64,000 nucleotides of DNA from Glandiceps talaboti (GCF_964340395.1 NC_135557.1:3508216-3572215); one strand, 5' to 3'; numbered from the stretch's first letter, positions 52,124 to 61,825 are shown. The notes: generated from the letters alone by a model not told the origin. Program-made: numbers and translations.

Positions 52124-52592
52124 CAGTGACTTTGCACTAAAGCAATGGAGAGGTATATGACTACTCTAGTCAATATACATGGTTGGGACCAGAGATGGTA
52201 AGAATTCCACAACCTGTACCAGACCCGAACAGTCCAATGCACTATCTTCCAGTTCATAAGTGTCCAACTATTGACAGTGAAGGAAAGCAGAGAGAGGCAG
52301 ATGACTGGCAACCCAGGTCAAATATCACAAGGAAATTCAGAAAGGGTGAATTGACAACCAAATAATAGGTGGAAGAATTTTCAAAATTATTTTATGTTGA
52401 TTGCAAACATGTTGAAGCATATGTTCAACACCTGCAAAACCTAAAGAATGTTCAAGAAATGAGAATGCGTACAAGGTTAAGTCAGAAAAAGGAGAAGAAA
52501 ATCAAGCCGTACCAGGAATTGGCTTGACTTAGTTGTGCAGGTTGCTGAATTAGACAAGTACTTGAAATATCAGCAACTAATGCATACATGGT
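52123..52592 (+). pseudogene. Decayed transposon protein, DNA-binding-like segment
   Basis: The plus-strand frame from 52,183 gives 60 codons (PQPVPDPNSPMHYLPVHKCP early on), stops at 52,363-52,365, then continues in register with VEEFSKLFYVDCKHVEAYVQ, a basic Lys/Arg stretch and, after another break near 52,527, a segment resembling the ELDKYLK pattern of SAP-like helices. Stops and frame changes show it is dead. I infer a transposase or an accessory DNA-binding protein of the surrounding element. Confidence 0.4.
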
Positions 52593-52811
52593 ATGAAGGA
52601 TGACAAGTTGAAAGCTGTTACATGTGATGTGTTAAGAAGAACTTCAAGAGAGCAACAGAAGTCAGTGATTGAAAAGAACACAGGTGATGAAAGTGAAGAG
52701 GAACTGTGTGACAGTGAAGAAGGAGATATTGTTTTAGAAGAAATTCGTAGTGATAGTGACACCGATACATCAAGTACTAGTGACAGTGACAGTGAGAGTG
52801 ACAGCGAATAA
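52593..52811 (+). pseudogene. Acidic C-terminal remnant of transposon protein
   Basis: Seventy-two codons beginning MKDDKLKAVTCDV and ending in an alternating Ser/Asp/Glu tail (SDSDTDTSSTSDSDSESDSE). It directly follows the degraded segment upstream and is probably the C-terminus of the same former protein. Low-complexity acidic tails of this type carry little family information. Confidence 0.4.
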
Positions 52812-53034
52812 AATGAGTCTAGCCATCAAAAAGACCAGGATGGTTCCCTTATTGTTCAAACTAGATCAGGTAGACTGGCTGGATCATGGAAACTTGCCTT
52901 TATATAAATTCAAGATTATGAATAAAGGGATTGTATTGCAAAGGCTATTCATCATTGACACTGCACTTCAAGCTTAATGTGAATGGTTTAGAAAACTGTG
53001 AGTAATACTCTTCTGATCACTGTACAGTGTATTG

Positions 53035-53325
53035 AATACAATTCTGAATTTGCTGTCCCCATCATGAAGACACAAATGCCTGACACTATAGGTTTAAATA
53101 TGTATGGTTTTGGAACTGAAAGCATATTGATTACATCTAAGTATTCCACAACATTCTGAATTTCTTTGCACTTTCATGAAGTCACAAATGTCTTACATTT
53201 ACATGTGTATTGGTAATGCATTTGGTGTAGGAAAGTGAAAGCTATATTTGTCAGACCTCAGTGTGCATAAAATCCTTAGTTTGCTAGCACTTCATGACAT
53301 CACAAATGTCTGACATTAGATAGTT
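53035..53325. repeat. Diverged tandem repeat inside the transposon
   Basis: Three degenerate copies of roughly 110 nt, each with an ATTCTGAATTTGCT-like part, a CATGAAG-ACACAAATG part and a CTGACATT part. This is consistent with a subterminal repeat. Confidence 0.55.
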
Positions 53326-53934
53326 ATTGTGTTATGAGTATAAATAGATATTTGAATACACTATGTAGGTGATTTGATGTCCTTAGATACTCCCCACAAA
53401 TGTCCCCACTACAGTTTTTCACAAATCACGCATGTGAATGTGTGTTTACTCTGTGTCTGTGTTTCTGTGTATGTATCAGTGAATGACAGTTAAAACCACC
53501 ACATCAAATGCCTTGGTATTAAGTGATGACTACTTATGGTGTCTAGTTTGGAAATAAACAAGATTATACCACATGTGTATGATTACATGTATAGTCAAAA
53601 TGTTTTATTTTTTTTGTTTTCTAAAAAACTTCCTCTACAACTACTAAGTTGTTTGGGCTGAAATAGTAACATAATAGTAGTACCAAAAGAAATAGTACAG
53701 TTGTGCTACAGTAACAAAAAAAAATTGTACTCTTTTTAGTTATTGTAGGGGGCAGGATATTGTGCACTTTTTTTCTCTCTTTTTTTTTTGGGGGGGGGCA
53801 TGAAATTTTTATACTTTTGAAAGGGGGGGGCTGTGAAATTTTGGTCACAGTGGATGGGGGGGACCAGGAAAAAAAACAAGTCAGAGATAATTTCTCCCCA
53901 GGCCCACCCCATGCCGTAAATTCTGTCCGGTCCC

Positions 53935-54105
53935 TAATGTACATGTACCACTTTAATGGCTGACTAACAGGTGACTGACTGACTGCTTCAGTTGTACTAC
54001 AACATTTCTGACTGACTGACTGACTGACTAGTGAATGACAGATTCCTTGTAATGTACATGTACTTCTTGATGGCTGACTGACAAGTGACTGACTGACTAC
54101 TTCAT
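53935..54105. repeat. GACT-rich minisatellite, right part
   Basis: Continuation of the minisatellite split by the DNA transposon, with the same TAATGTACATGTAC, GACT and TTCAGTTGTACTACAAC modules. It ends at about 54,105. Confidence 0.9.
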
Positions 54106-55060
54106 GATCACGATCAGAAATCCTGTCATTTGTGCGATTTGTTATTCAAATTATACTTGTCAATTAAATGAAAATTCCTACACTCTGAATAGTGTTGCAC
54201 CTCAACCTACCAAACTTAGTTCGACTACTCTTTGGAAAACCAAAATTTCCGAGGGTATTTACGAGATGTACTTTATGTTTCTTGGACGACGTCATTTTCA
54301 ATGCCGATCTTCGGGTTTTCGGTAAGTTTCGGAAACAATCGGAAGCCAATGCCTCCGAGCTCCGTTCCATTTCTCACGTTCGGTAATGTTCGATTGACAC
54401 TTGTGCTCGATTGAGTAGATCTCCCCACCCGAACGTCAACTCGGCAAAGCAAAAACCGATATTCCGAGTCCGATAACATATTGAGTATGATCGATTTAGA
54501 TCATCTATATTTCGTTACTAACGAAAAGGGAGAGTTCATTTTTTAAGGTTTTTCTTAGAAATTTGAAATTATCAAAGTACAAATCCAATTTTGCATGTAA
54601 TTTGTAAATTTTTAGCTGCTGAATAGCCGACCCAATTGACTGAAAAGCCGGGCAAACTGGTCGGTGGCCAGCTTAAAATGAACACGCTGAATCACAAGTC
54701 TCAAAACATAGCAGTCCAGGTTATTCTTTTAGTTGTATCTCTGCACATTCCAACCATTTCTTTAGTGGGCTTCAAATTCTTGATTTATTTAAATTACACA
54801 AACCTCAACTTTGAACTTCCATGTATGACTTATTATAATATTAAACAAGTAGTTACCTCGCTACCTTCCATATTATTGCACTCCACCATTTTTATGATTA
54901 TAGTACTAGCTAGGTTAAATGTTAGGGGATGACATATCAAACAACAACAAAATGTGTTCCCTGATCCGAAACACATTTTAGAGGGGATCGTTAAATAGGG
55001 GGATCTGTAGCGATTGTAACGTAGTAAAACCGCTACAGATTCAGATATGAATCGGTTCTG
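54106..55060. other. No convincing gene; CpG-richer patch and short palindrome
   Basis: Between 54,190 and 54,480 the sequence is richer in CpG and several frames are open for 60-70 codons on both strands; none has a recognisable product. A donor-like GTAAGT follows TTTTCG on the plus strand near 54,320. A 10-bp perfect inverted repeat (ATCTGTAGCG / CGCTACAGAT) lies at 55,003-55,012 and 55,031-55,040. Confidence 0.4.
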
Positions 55061-55180
55061 TCTATTTGCGTTTGCGTTAGAATTATTATAGCTTTTGATT
55101 TGGGTTAAACGTCGAAACGAAAAAAAGCACGAAAACAGACGAAAAAGCCCTCAAAATCACACAAAAAATACAGCTATAAT
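55061..55180. mobile_element. Degraded copy of a short dispersed element
   Basis: Shares TCTATTTGC, GGGTTAAACGTCG, AACGAAAAAA, ACAGACGAAAAAG and CTCAAAATCACA in the same order and spacing with 61,707-61,825. The inverted ends seen in that copy are decayed here (TTATAGCTTTTGAT / AGCTATAAT). Confidence 0.7.
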
Positions 55181-55214
55181 GAGAGCGACCTAAGACACCA
55201 ATACCATTTCAAAA

Positions 55215-55322
55215 TATATATATATATATATATATATATGTTGAGGGTAGAAGAAAATCAAGTCTGGTTTTTCGTCTCTACAAGCCTGTTTCGTGAGTAA
55301 ATCACTCGTCAGGAGATGTTGA

Positions 55323-55380
<58 letters not shown>
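55215..55380. repeat. (AT)n tracts flanking a ribozyme
   Basis: Two AT-alternating runs, 55,215-55,240 and 55,324-55,378, enclose the hammerhead-bearing segment. Confidence 0.9.
55273..55318 (-). ncRNA. Type I hammerhead ribozyme
   Basis: Reading the minus strand: stem I strand TCTC (55,316-55,313); core CTGACGA (55,312-55,306), which fits CUGANGA; stem II GTGA / TCAC (55,305-55,302 with 55,296-55,293) closed by loop TTTAC; core GAAA (55,292-55,289); a very short stem III (A-C-A with T-G-T, loop GGCT, 55,289-55,280); cleavage triplet GTA ending at 55,279; and the other stem I strand GAGA (55,278-55,275). All invariant core bases are present. The short stem III is the form described in Penelope-like elements and metazoan retrozymes. 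It would cut 3' of A at 55,279. It lies in sense orientation to the exon candidates at 55,399-55,744. Confidence 0.82.
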
Positions 55381-55398
55381 AGACAATTATTGACTCAC

Positions 55399-55447
55399 TT
55401 CTGCCTTGAGATTGAAAATCACATCCATCTATCTCGGGATGTTCCAT
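55399..55447 (-). pseudogene. Short chimeric exon candidate
   Basis: A 49-nt block between CTTTCAG and GTGAGT. Its 5' end and acceptor (TATTGTTTGATGAATTCACTTTCAG area, then ATGGAACATCC) resemble those of the array unit (TATTGTTTGATTCATTCC..., GATGGAACCCC). Its 3' half (27 of 30 bases), donor and first intron bases match the 3' end of the exon at 55,628-55,744. Because 49 is not a multiple of three, inclusion would shift frame after the phase-0 exon upstream. In the frame homologous to that exon there is a TAG just before ATGGATGTG. It is therefore probably skipped or dead, but it is a link between the gene and the array. Confidence 0.45.
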
Positions 55448-55627
55448 CTGAAAGTGAATTCATCAAACAATAGTTTTTTTTTAAAAAATACTTTTTCAAT
55501 ATACATGTATAGCATTCATTGATATTGTAATATCTTATTCTGTTACATACCACAGACATGAAAGTCTCTAACTTCTAATGTTCCAATAACACTGGTAAAA
55601 TCACTTTATAAGACAATTATTACTTAC

Positions 55628-55744
55628 GTCTGCCTTGAGATTGATAATCACATCCAACTGTCTCTGGTCTTCTTGTCCAGCTCCATTATTGTGCCCACCT
55701 GGTTGGTTTTTAATTTTTCTTTGCGGAATTCTTTTTTTTTTCAT
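55628..55744 (-). CDS. Candidate first coding exon of the array gene
   Basis: ATG at 55,744-55,742 opens 39 codons that end exactly at GTAAGT (phase 0). The peptide starts MKKKRIPQRKIKNQ, a strongly basic stretch that could act as a nuclear localisation signal, and ends QLDVIINLKAD. A phase-0 end would splice in frame to any open array exon, which also starts in phase 0. The nearest downstream exon candidate (55,399-55,447) repeats its 3' half and part of its intron. No domain is recognised. The start is chosen as the first ATG; it follows an AT-rich sequence with a TATATA about 10 nt upstream, and a run of 10 A follows the ATG. Alternatives: an internal exon with an unseen acceptor, or a pseudogene. 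Confidence 0.4.
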
Positions 55745-55755
55745 CGTGAACATAT

Positions 55756-55815
55756 ATAATGAGAGACTGAGATCTATAATGAGAGACTGAGATCTATAAT
55801 GAGAGACTGACGTCT
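55756..55815. repeat. 20-bp tandem repeat, three copies
   Basis: ATAATGAGAGACTGAGATCT occurs twice exactly and a third time with two changes, just upstream (minus sense) of the candidate first exon. Confidence 0.9.
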
Positions 55816-56102
55816 ATGATACAATACCATTTCAAAAATTCAATTTGACATGCATTAATGATGAGAAATTTAAATATTAGTGAATTAATTAAAGTTATTG
55901 GTGACTAAATGTGCAAAGTGCAAGATAGAAAGTGCCGGCCATTCAATTTATTTTAGCTTCTTTTTGAACTGGAAGTGACAAAACGTAACTATGAAGTCGT
56001 GTTATTTTTGTCCCAAATTTTTCCAACTTCTTTCAACTAATCGAGCCTATAATTTTTGCTTCTCCTAGACAATGGAATTGGCCAAACTGTTGTCCATTGC
56101 CC

Positions 56103-56130
56103 ACATAACCCAACCCAACCCAACCCAACA
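56103..56130. repeat. Short (CCCAA)n run
   Basis: Four to five copies of a CCCAA pentamer, too few and too short to be telomeric. Confidence 0.8.
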
Positions 56131-56185
56131 CAATCCGTACAAGAGAAAAGAAATAGCATAATGTCAAAAACGAAGCAAATAAAAT

Positions 56186-56320
56186 CTATCCTAGCATGAT
56201 GTCAGTTATCCCAACCAAACAGGTAGGCACAACTTTGGGCTTCCTCCGTCTTCGAAAGTCGCATCTTCCATCGAGCCTCAGCAATTCACAGACAGACATT
56301 ACCGATAGATGTGTAGCCAT
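56186..56320 (-). CDS. Short ORF with good start context (doubtful)
   Basis: The minus-strand ATG at 56,320 lies in AAAATGGCT, a favourable eukaryotic start context, and opens 44 codons (MATHLSVMSVCELL at the start, then a basic DFRRRRKPK stretch) to a stop at 56,186-56,188. An E2F-type site lies ~115 nt upstream. It could be a small upstream ORF or part of a 5' exon of the array gene. I see no strong donor inside it other than a weak GTAATG. The plus strand here also has a donor-like CAG/GTAGGC after a short ATG frame at 56,196. Confidence 0.2.
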   Translation of the reverse strand: MATHLSVMSVCELLRLDGRCDFRRRRKPKVVPTCLVGITDIMLG

Positions 56321-56434
56321 TTTGAACTCTTTGAGCTGTCGTCGTAGTAAAACGGATTTACAAGTATTTGAAAGGGTATTGAGAACCAATCAAAATAAAG
56401 AGCAAAAATGAACCCATCACCTGTGATTTTACAT

Positions 56435-56446
56435 TTTGGCGGGAAA
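56435..56446. promoter_or_regulatory. E2F-type site
   Basis: TTTGGCGGGAAA matches the E2F/DP consensus in full. It sits in a CpG-containing stretch (56.2-56.9 kb) upstream of both minus-strand exon candidates, so the region may be a promoter. Confidence 0.4.
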
Positions 56447-56499
56447 CTATTGTCTCTATGTGAGGTCAGTATTAACGAGCAAGTATTACACGTTATATT

Positions 56500-58760
56500 G
56501 CGTGACAGCCAATCAACGTCAGAATTTTACTCGGTGGGAATTTACAAGTGGTGTTAACAACATCCTTACATAACACATCCGTGGGTGCACACCATATCTT
56601 AATCAATTGTTTCTCGCGAAATGCAAATAGTCGGAAAACGGCGCATGATTTGTGAAAGCGCTCTGACCGCAAAAGTCGGGATGAATCGCCCCCGTTTGAA
56701 TTACATACCTTAGTAATAAAATGGAATGTCAGAGCCCAACAAATAAAATGAAATAGGACGACTTCACCTACAATGTGGTGTAACGAACGTGTATCTATAG
56801 GAAGTTTGCGATTTTCCATCTCTTTATGTTAATATCACAGTTTGTACGACCCAGAAGTAAAAATGTAAAAGGCGGCGTCGTTAGCATAATTTCATCTATA
56901 ACTTGAAGAACTTTCCCCCTGTTTAAAATCTTAGTATAAATTATAGTCTATGTTTTATGTTACTTCCAAATTGTTCATGTATATCTTCAGATGTCAAGCT
57001 TTGTACATTTGTAACAAAATTGTTATGTTAATTAAGATATGAAAACAAAATTTAGGGTGGGTGTCTCATCATTATATTTCCATAAAGTAAGTTTTTCTGC
57101 CTTGCACATATCCCAGTTAGAAAAAAATCACCATTGTTTTTTGGGTTTTTTTAATATTATATAATTATTTATGTTAATACGTAACAGTATATTCATTTAA
57201 GTATCCCCATTTCCATGGTAATCACTACTTCCATGGTATACTGTGACACCTCTGACGCGTGACGGCGGCAATTTGAACGATACACATGCATTCCCTTGTA
57301 AAAAAAATAATAAAAGTTGCACGACGTTGCAGACGTAGACAGAGACACCCAAGCCTAACTCGACCTTCAAAGTTTTCGTAGTGTTCGACAGGTGAGGCCA
57401 AACCATTTGAAGAGAATTACCTGTGAATGTCCTTGATGTTTGTTATTTGTAACTTTACATGTAACCTGCAATGGATCAATTCAACCAGAAGAGGGGTACT
57501 TTTCTACGTACGTACATATCGATCGTCTATATTGTCTATTTGCTCATTCGAATAACAATTGGGTGATAATACAAAGTACTGGTATATACAGTTCATAATA
57601 AATATAATTAAATGAAAATATGTACAATAATATATACTTCAGTAGGCACATAATCCCCCGTGCTTGTTGAAATACCAAGATATGATTCAGTACACTTCAA
57701 GGACAACTCATACAAATCAACGCCGGATTCTTGCAGACTGTACTCATTGCTCGTCCCGTCTCAGACAACACTAGACAAGTGCAAGTGTGTCGTACGCGTG
57801 TCTGAGGTCCAATAATTTGATCGTGTACATTGCTTGAAATTTACTTTCAGAAGAAAAACGTGTGGGTTTATCGAAATGCTTTGCCTATATTTCCACGTAT
57901 ACATAATGATTCACAACAGCGGCGCGATCGTCATCATGTATGATTTTCTCCCAACTCCTCGTACTTAGCCCCGTACTAGATAGGCTTCCTTTGACCGAGT
58001 GACACGTGAAAAAAGCTCACAAAATGTAAGTTTTGTTAAAAAGACGTTTCTTTTTATCGACGGTAATTACTATTTAGGTTTGGCAATTTTATTTCATCGC
58101 ACTGTATTCGTACGCTCATACCTATGTGTTTACAGCACTTGAACTTTGACATACTTTTGATAATTGTTCCGTGTCGGTCCTTGCCATTGTTAATAAGAAT
58201 TAAGTAAAGTATATTAAAAAATTATTTGACATTTGTAAATAAAATAAGATTGATAATACGAAAAGAATTATTCGATTTTCGTAAATGTTTTCGGTCAAAT
58301 CCCATTGAATGTCTGACAAGTTCATACAATGAGCATGATATACTGGAGGAATCCGTGCTGCAAATGGTAACTATATAGCTTCTAGTCACACATCTACTAG
58401 ACTAGTATTCATGCCAGCCCCGTGCATCGGGTCAAAAATAAAGAAATCTTAATACGATATTAAAACAAATTCTATGTATTCATCGAATGATATTTAATAC
58501 GTCAAACAAACAAGGAAGGGGTAGGATGTAAATACACCTGACGCACACCTCGTTGATTGCCGTGGATGACAAACTACATGTACTATCAGACATGTCATTA
58601 TGTACTCACGTGCACTCTCTACTACGTGAAGCACGACTCACCTAATTACTCACCGTTATCGTGGTTACTAGTGTGATGTTCGAAAATACACAGATGAATC
58701 TTTATCTAAATCGGATATAAACTCTATGGAAAAATAAATTTTACAATCATCTACCTGGGA
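56500..58760. other. Intergenic or intronic DNA, nothing recognised
   Basis: AT-rich, with CpG-richer patches near 56.6-56.9, 57.25 and 57.7-58.0 kb. Open frames of up to 108 codons (minus strand, 56,493-56,819) have no recognisable product. I saw no repeats above a few tens of bases. Confidence 0.5.
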
Positions 58761-58769
58761 TATATGGCA

Positions 58770-58875
58770 AGTTTTTTATTGTTTTATTTTTTCAACTTTT
58801 TTTTCAACTTTTTTTCGAACTTTTCTATTTTTTAACTCTCTTTTTCCAACTTTTTTTTCAACTTTTTTTTTTGCC
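58770..58875. repeat. T-rich tandem repeat (TTTTTCAAC unit)
   Basis: About six imperfect repeats of a 15-20 nt unit made of a T run plus CAAC or CGAAC. Confidence 0.8.
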
Positions 58876-59138
58876 GACTCTGCTGACAGACGCCGGTCCC
58901 GAGAACGTCGTGCTCGTGACAGGTGTGACATTTGACATCCATTTCGACGTGTTTCGGCGTCAAATACACATTATTATTACCTTCAAAATTGATCGCTCAA
59001 ACATTATACCAGTTCTCAAAACTATAAACTTACGTGTGATAGTATCTGTTTTTCCAACAACCGCGACTTCAGCCGCGTACATACATGTGTACACCGTCAC
59101 GTTATGACCGATGTATGATGTATTACATGATGTAGCAT

Positions 59139-59640
59139 GTATACACGTGGATAGCTGAACACCGACGCACCGACCAAGCGTCACTGCGACCTTGCACCAC
59201 CGTTGTCCTGGTGAAGTCTGACTCCTACCTTCTACACTAACATAAGACGTTGTTCTCTCTAATTAGTTTATCATTGTCCCAACATTAATATACTCTCTCG
59301 ACAATCAAAAGATCTAACGTCTCTCGAGTCATTATAATAATAGCGCATCCAGATGGACGTCTACACAGTTGTATGTTAATGAATTCAGAGTACAAAATAA
59401 ACTACTTCAAATACATCAGTGCCAATACTCAAGCTCTACGTAACATCAGTTATTATGCTGGCACATTTTAGATGCTCTTCACGCCAAACAGGAAGACGAC
59501 AAAGTGACTGAGTCGATACTTGTGTTCTTTGTGACTCAAATGAATTTGATAATGATTATAACTTCCTATTGAATTTATTTTTGCCAATGCTAGGTTCAAG
59601 TATATTATTTTATTATTATTGTCCACCTTCTTGTGAAAAA
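59139..59640. repeat. Duplicated ~0.5-kb segment, copy 1
   Basis: Matches 63,115-63,676 in the same orientation over its whole length, with scattered substitutions, from GTATACACGTGG through CTAATTAGTTTATCATTGTCC and TGTATGTTAATGAATTC to GTCCACCTTC. Copy 2 has about 57 extra bases, mostly near 63,445-63,516. It is probably a family of dispersed elements. No inverted ends were recognised. Confidence 0.88.
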
Positions 59641-60300
59641 TTCACTGGGCTGATATAATCTGACCAGGTAGTAGTCTGTAAGGTACGCCATGACGGGGCG
59701 CCCTCACACATCCGCCAACTCGGGTGAGAGGAGGCCAGTGAGGGTGGAACGTCACGATGTATCTTACAGTCTAACCAGAGTCTAACCAGGTATAGGTAGC
59801 TTGATTTACAAACTCTTGCAACCTTTCACAAACACGCTCAATTGGAACTGTATATTTTTTTTATCGTATTGTGTTTTTGTTCAAAGTGACTTGTATTTTG
59901 GACCTGTGGCCTTTGAATTAAAATGTAAAAACACCAGTGTAGTACAAGTGGGTCTTCTGTAGATACCGTTTAGAATGTACTATGCCCTTAGCGGAGTTAA
60001 GGGTTATTTTAGTCTGTTTACTGTGCTATCGACACACATCGTAATAACAACCTACTCAGGAGCTCATAAAATCTGCAGATAATTCAAAAGATACCCTAAA
60101 AACGATGTTGAAAGTCTCACAGGGGCTTGCAACAGATGATGATGACAGCATCTATGTATGCGACGTCGGGAGTAAGAGTAAGAAGTTTGACTCAAAAGGC
60201 ACATGTTTATGCAGTATTGGAAAGGAAATGCTTTAATGATATCAAAATCCTGCAAAGAGTTGCAGTAAATTTTTACGAACTCAGGCCTAGTTAACTTTGT
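59641..60300. other. No gene recognised
   Basis: Mixed unique sequence. A minus-strand 63-codon frame (60,064-60,255) has no known similarity. A GC-richer patch is at 59,690-59,750. Confidence 0.5.
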
Positions 60301-60306
60301 TTATGA

Positions 60307-60335
60307 AAACAAACACAAACAAACAAACAAACAAA

Positions 60336-60406
<71 letters not shown>

Positions 60407-60569
60407 GTCGGTCGGTCGGTCGGTCGGTCGGTCGGTCGGTCGGTCGGTCAGTCAGTCAGTCAGTCAGTCAGTCAGTCAGTCAGTCAGTCAGTCAGTCAGT
60501 CAGTCAGTCAGTCAGTCAGTCAGTCAGTCAGTCAGTCAGTCAGTCAGTCAATCAATCAAATAAATCAAA

Positions 60570-60604
<35 letters not shown>

Positions 60605-60661
60605 ATAGATAGATCGGTCAGTCAGTCAGTCAGTCAGTCAGTCAGTCAGTCAGTCAGTCAG

Positions 60662-60697
<36 letters not shown>

Positions 60698-60706
60698 GCA
60701 ATCGAA

Positions 60707-60773
<67 letters not shown>

Positions 60774-60777
60774 ATAC
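60307..60777. repeat. Compound tetranucleotide microsatellite
   Basis: Blocks in order: (AAAC)n, (AAAT)n, (CGGT)n, (CAGT)n, a short mixed AATC/AAAT join, (AAAT)n, a GATA pair, (CAGT)n, (CAAT)n, (AAAT)n. Adjacent blocks differ by single-base changes of the motif (CGGT to CAGT to CAAT). Confidence 0.95.
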
Positions 60778-60779
60778 TG

Positions 60780-61329
60780 ACAAACATCAACAATAGAGTA
60801 AATTACAAATCTGTATCAACAATAATGAATTTCGCAGTATTAAGAATTAGTGAGTGTATGTTTTCCTTGTATACAAAAAATAGTCACAAATCCCAAAGGT
60901 GGCGTTGTTCAGTGCTTATCATTCCGAGGAATCGTGCGTGAGCTTGAAGTGCGTCCCCGGAATGATAGAATGCTCAGAACAAAAAATTAAGACTACAATT
61001 TATTGTAATGGATTATTGCAGCTACTTGTACAAGTTCTCGTGGTAGGAGTATTCGTCTGCCATGGCAGACAATCGGTCCCCCTTCGTGCATTGCCGCATA
61101 ACTCGCGCCCCGGCCTGGGAAGTCGCTCGTCTTGCTGCTAGACGTTCGGGCTTTCTTTCGATACTATAGCGAACGAAGTTCGCAGTCAGGGCTGTCTACA
61201 CAGGCATTTGTTTCCCGAGTTATGGCTCAGAATATTTCTATCAGAATACAATAAAATGACGATAATATCGTTAATATTGACGTATTAAACCAACACTATA
61301 TGAAAGGGGTAAAATTACACATGTTTCTG
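60780..61329. other. No gene recognised
   Basis: A plus-strand frame of 80 codons (60,899-61,141) covers a CpG-richer stretch with no recognisable product. Confidence 0.45.
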
Positions 61330-61392
61330 TGACCGCGCAGTTTCACTAAATGCGAAGGAAGACACTTCGCATTTAGTGAAACTGCGCGATCA
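61330..61392. other. 28-bp near-perfect hairpin with 7-nt loop
   Basis: Arms at 61,330-61,357 and 61,365-61,392 are reverse complements except for one position (C in one arm opposite A in the other). The arm contains TTTCACTAAATGCGAAG. No other array or element explains it. It could be a small foldback element, a site for a cruciform, or a small-RNA hairpin. Confidence 0.85.
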
Positions 61393-61706
61393 TAAAAAAC
61401 TTTAACAAAAATATATTTTGACATTCAATTATATGTATTATCTTTTTTTAAAAAATTCTGGTTTGACGAAAAATAAAACAAATATTCTCGAATAAATGAA
61501 AACTTATTTCAATTAAAATAATGTGAACATGGAATAAAAGTACATAAACGTTTGAAATAAGTCCTAACGCCAACATTAATTACGGAGCCTTCAAGACCAA
61601 AGAAGTGTTCAGCGGTACCCCAATGCCGTCAAAATCGGCAAATGTAGCAAGGCATGCAGCAGTTTGAAACGGGTAGTACGCTGACCCCTCGCTCACGTTT
61701 TCAATG

Positions 61707-61825
61707 TCTATTTGCATTTGCATTAGAGGAATTGTAGCGTTTGATTCGCCGGGGTTAAACGTCGGAACGAAAAAAGGCACAAAACAGACGAAAAAGTCCT
61801 CAAAATCACATCAAACGCTACAATT
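61707..61825. mobile_element. MITE-like element, better preserved copy
   Basis: The core at 61,730-61,825 is 96 bp with 16-bp perfect terminal inverted repeats (AATTGTAGCGTTTGAT and its complement). A related copy lies at 55,061-55,180. Similarity between the copies starts slightly outside the inverted repeat (TCTATTTGC), so the real element may be larger. Too short to code for protein. Confidence 0.75.

Larger units (their letters stand above)
51313..53937 (+). mobile_element. TIR DNA transposon with TAA target-site duplication
   Basis: The element is 51,316-53,934 with TAA on both sides (51,313-51,315 and 53,935-53,937). Joining the flanks restores the uninterrupted minisatellite motif CCTTGTAATGTACATG seen in other copies. 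Terminal inverted repeats of ~45 nt begin GGGACCGGACAG; the first 23 nt match perfectly, then G-tract differences. Subterminal G-rich blocks with GGGGCATGAAA-like motifs occur at both ends. Inside, protein remnants are broken by stops. A 3-bp TAA duplication fits the PIF/Harbinger superfamily (TWA), but no DDE motif is visible, so the class is open. Confidence 0.85.

Noticed and set aside
53621-53963. ORFs on both strands at the right end of the DNA transposon
   Set aside because: They read the terminal inverted repeat and homopolymer runs, and are not conserved with the other end.
55190-55447. 85-codon minus-strand ORF with Ile/Tyr runs
   Set aside because: It is AT-repeat translation running through the ribozyme and the short exon candidate; only the splice-bounded 49 nt is of interest.
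56103-56130. Telomere-like repeat
   Set aside because: Only four to five CCCAA units, and the motif does not match TTAGGG-type telomere sequence.
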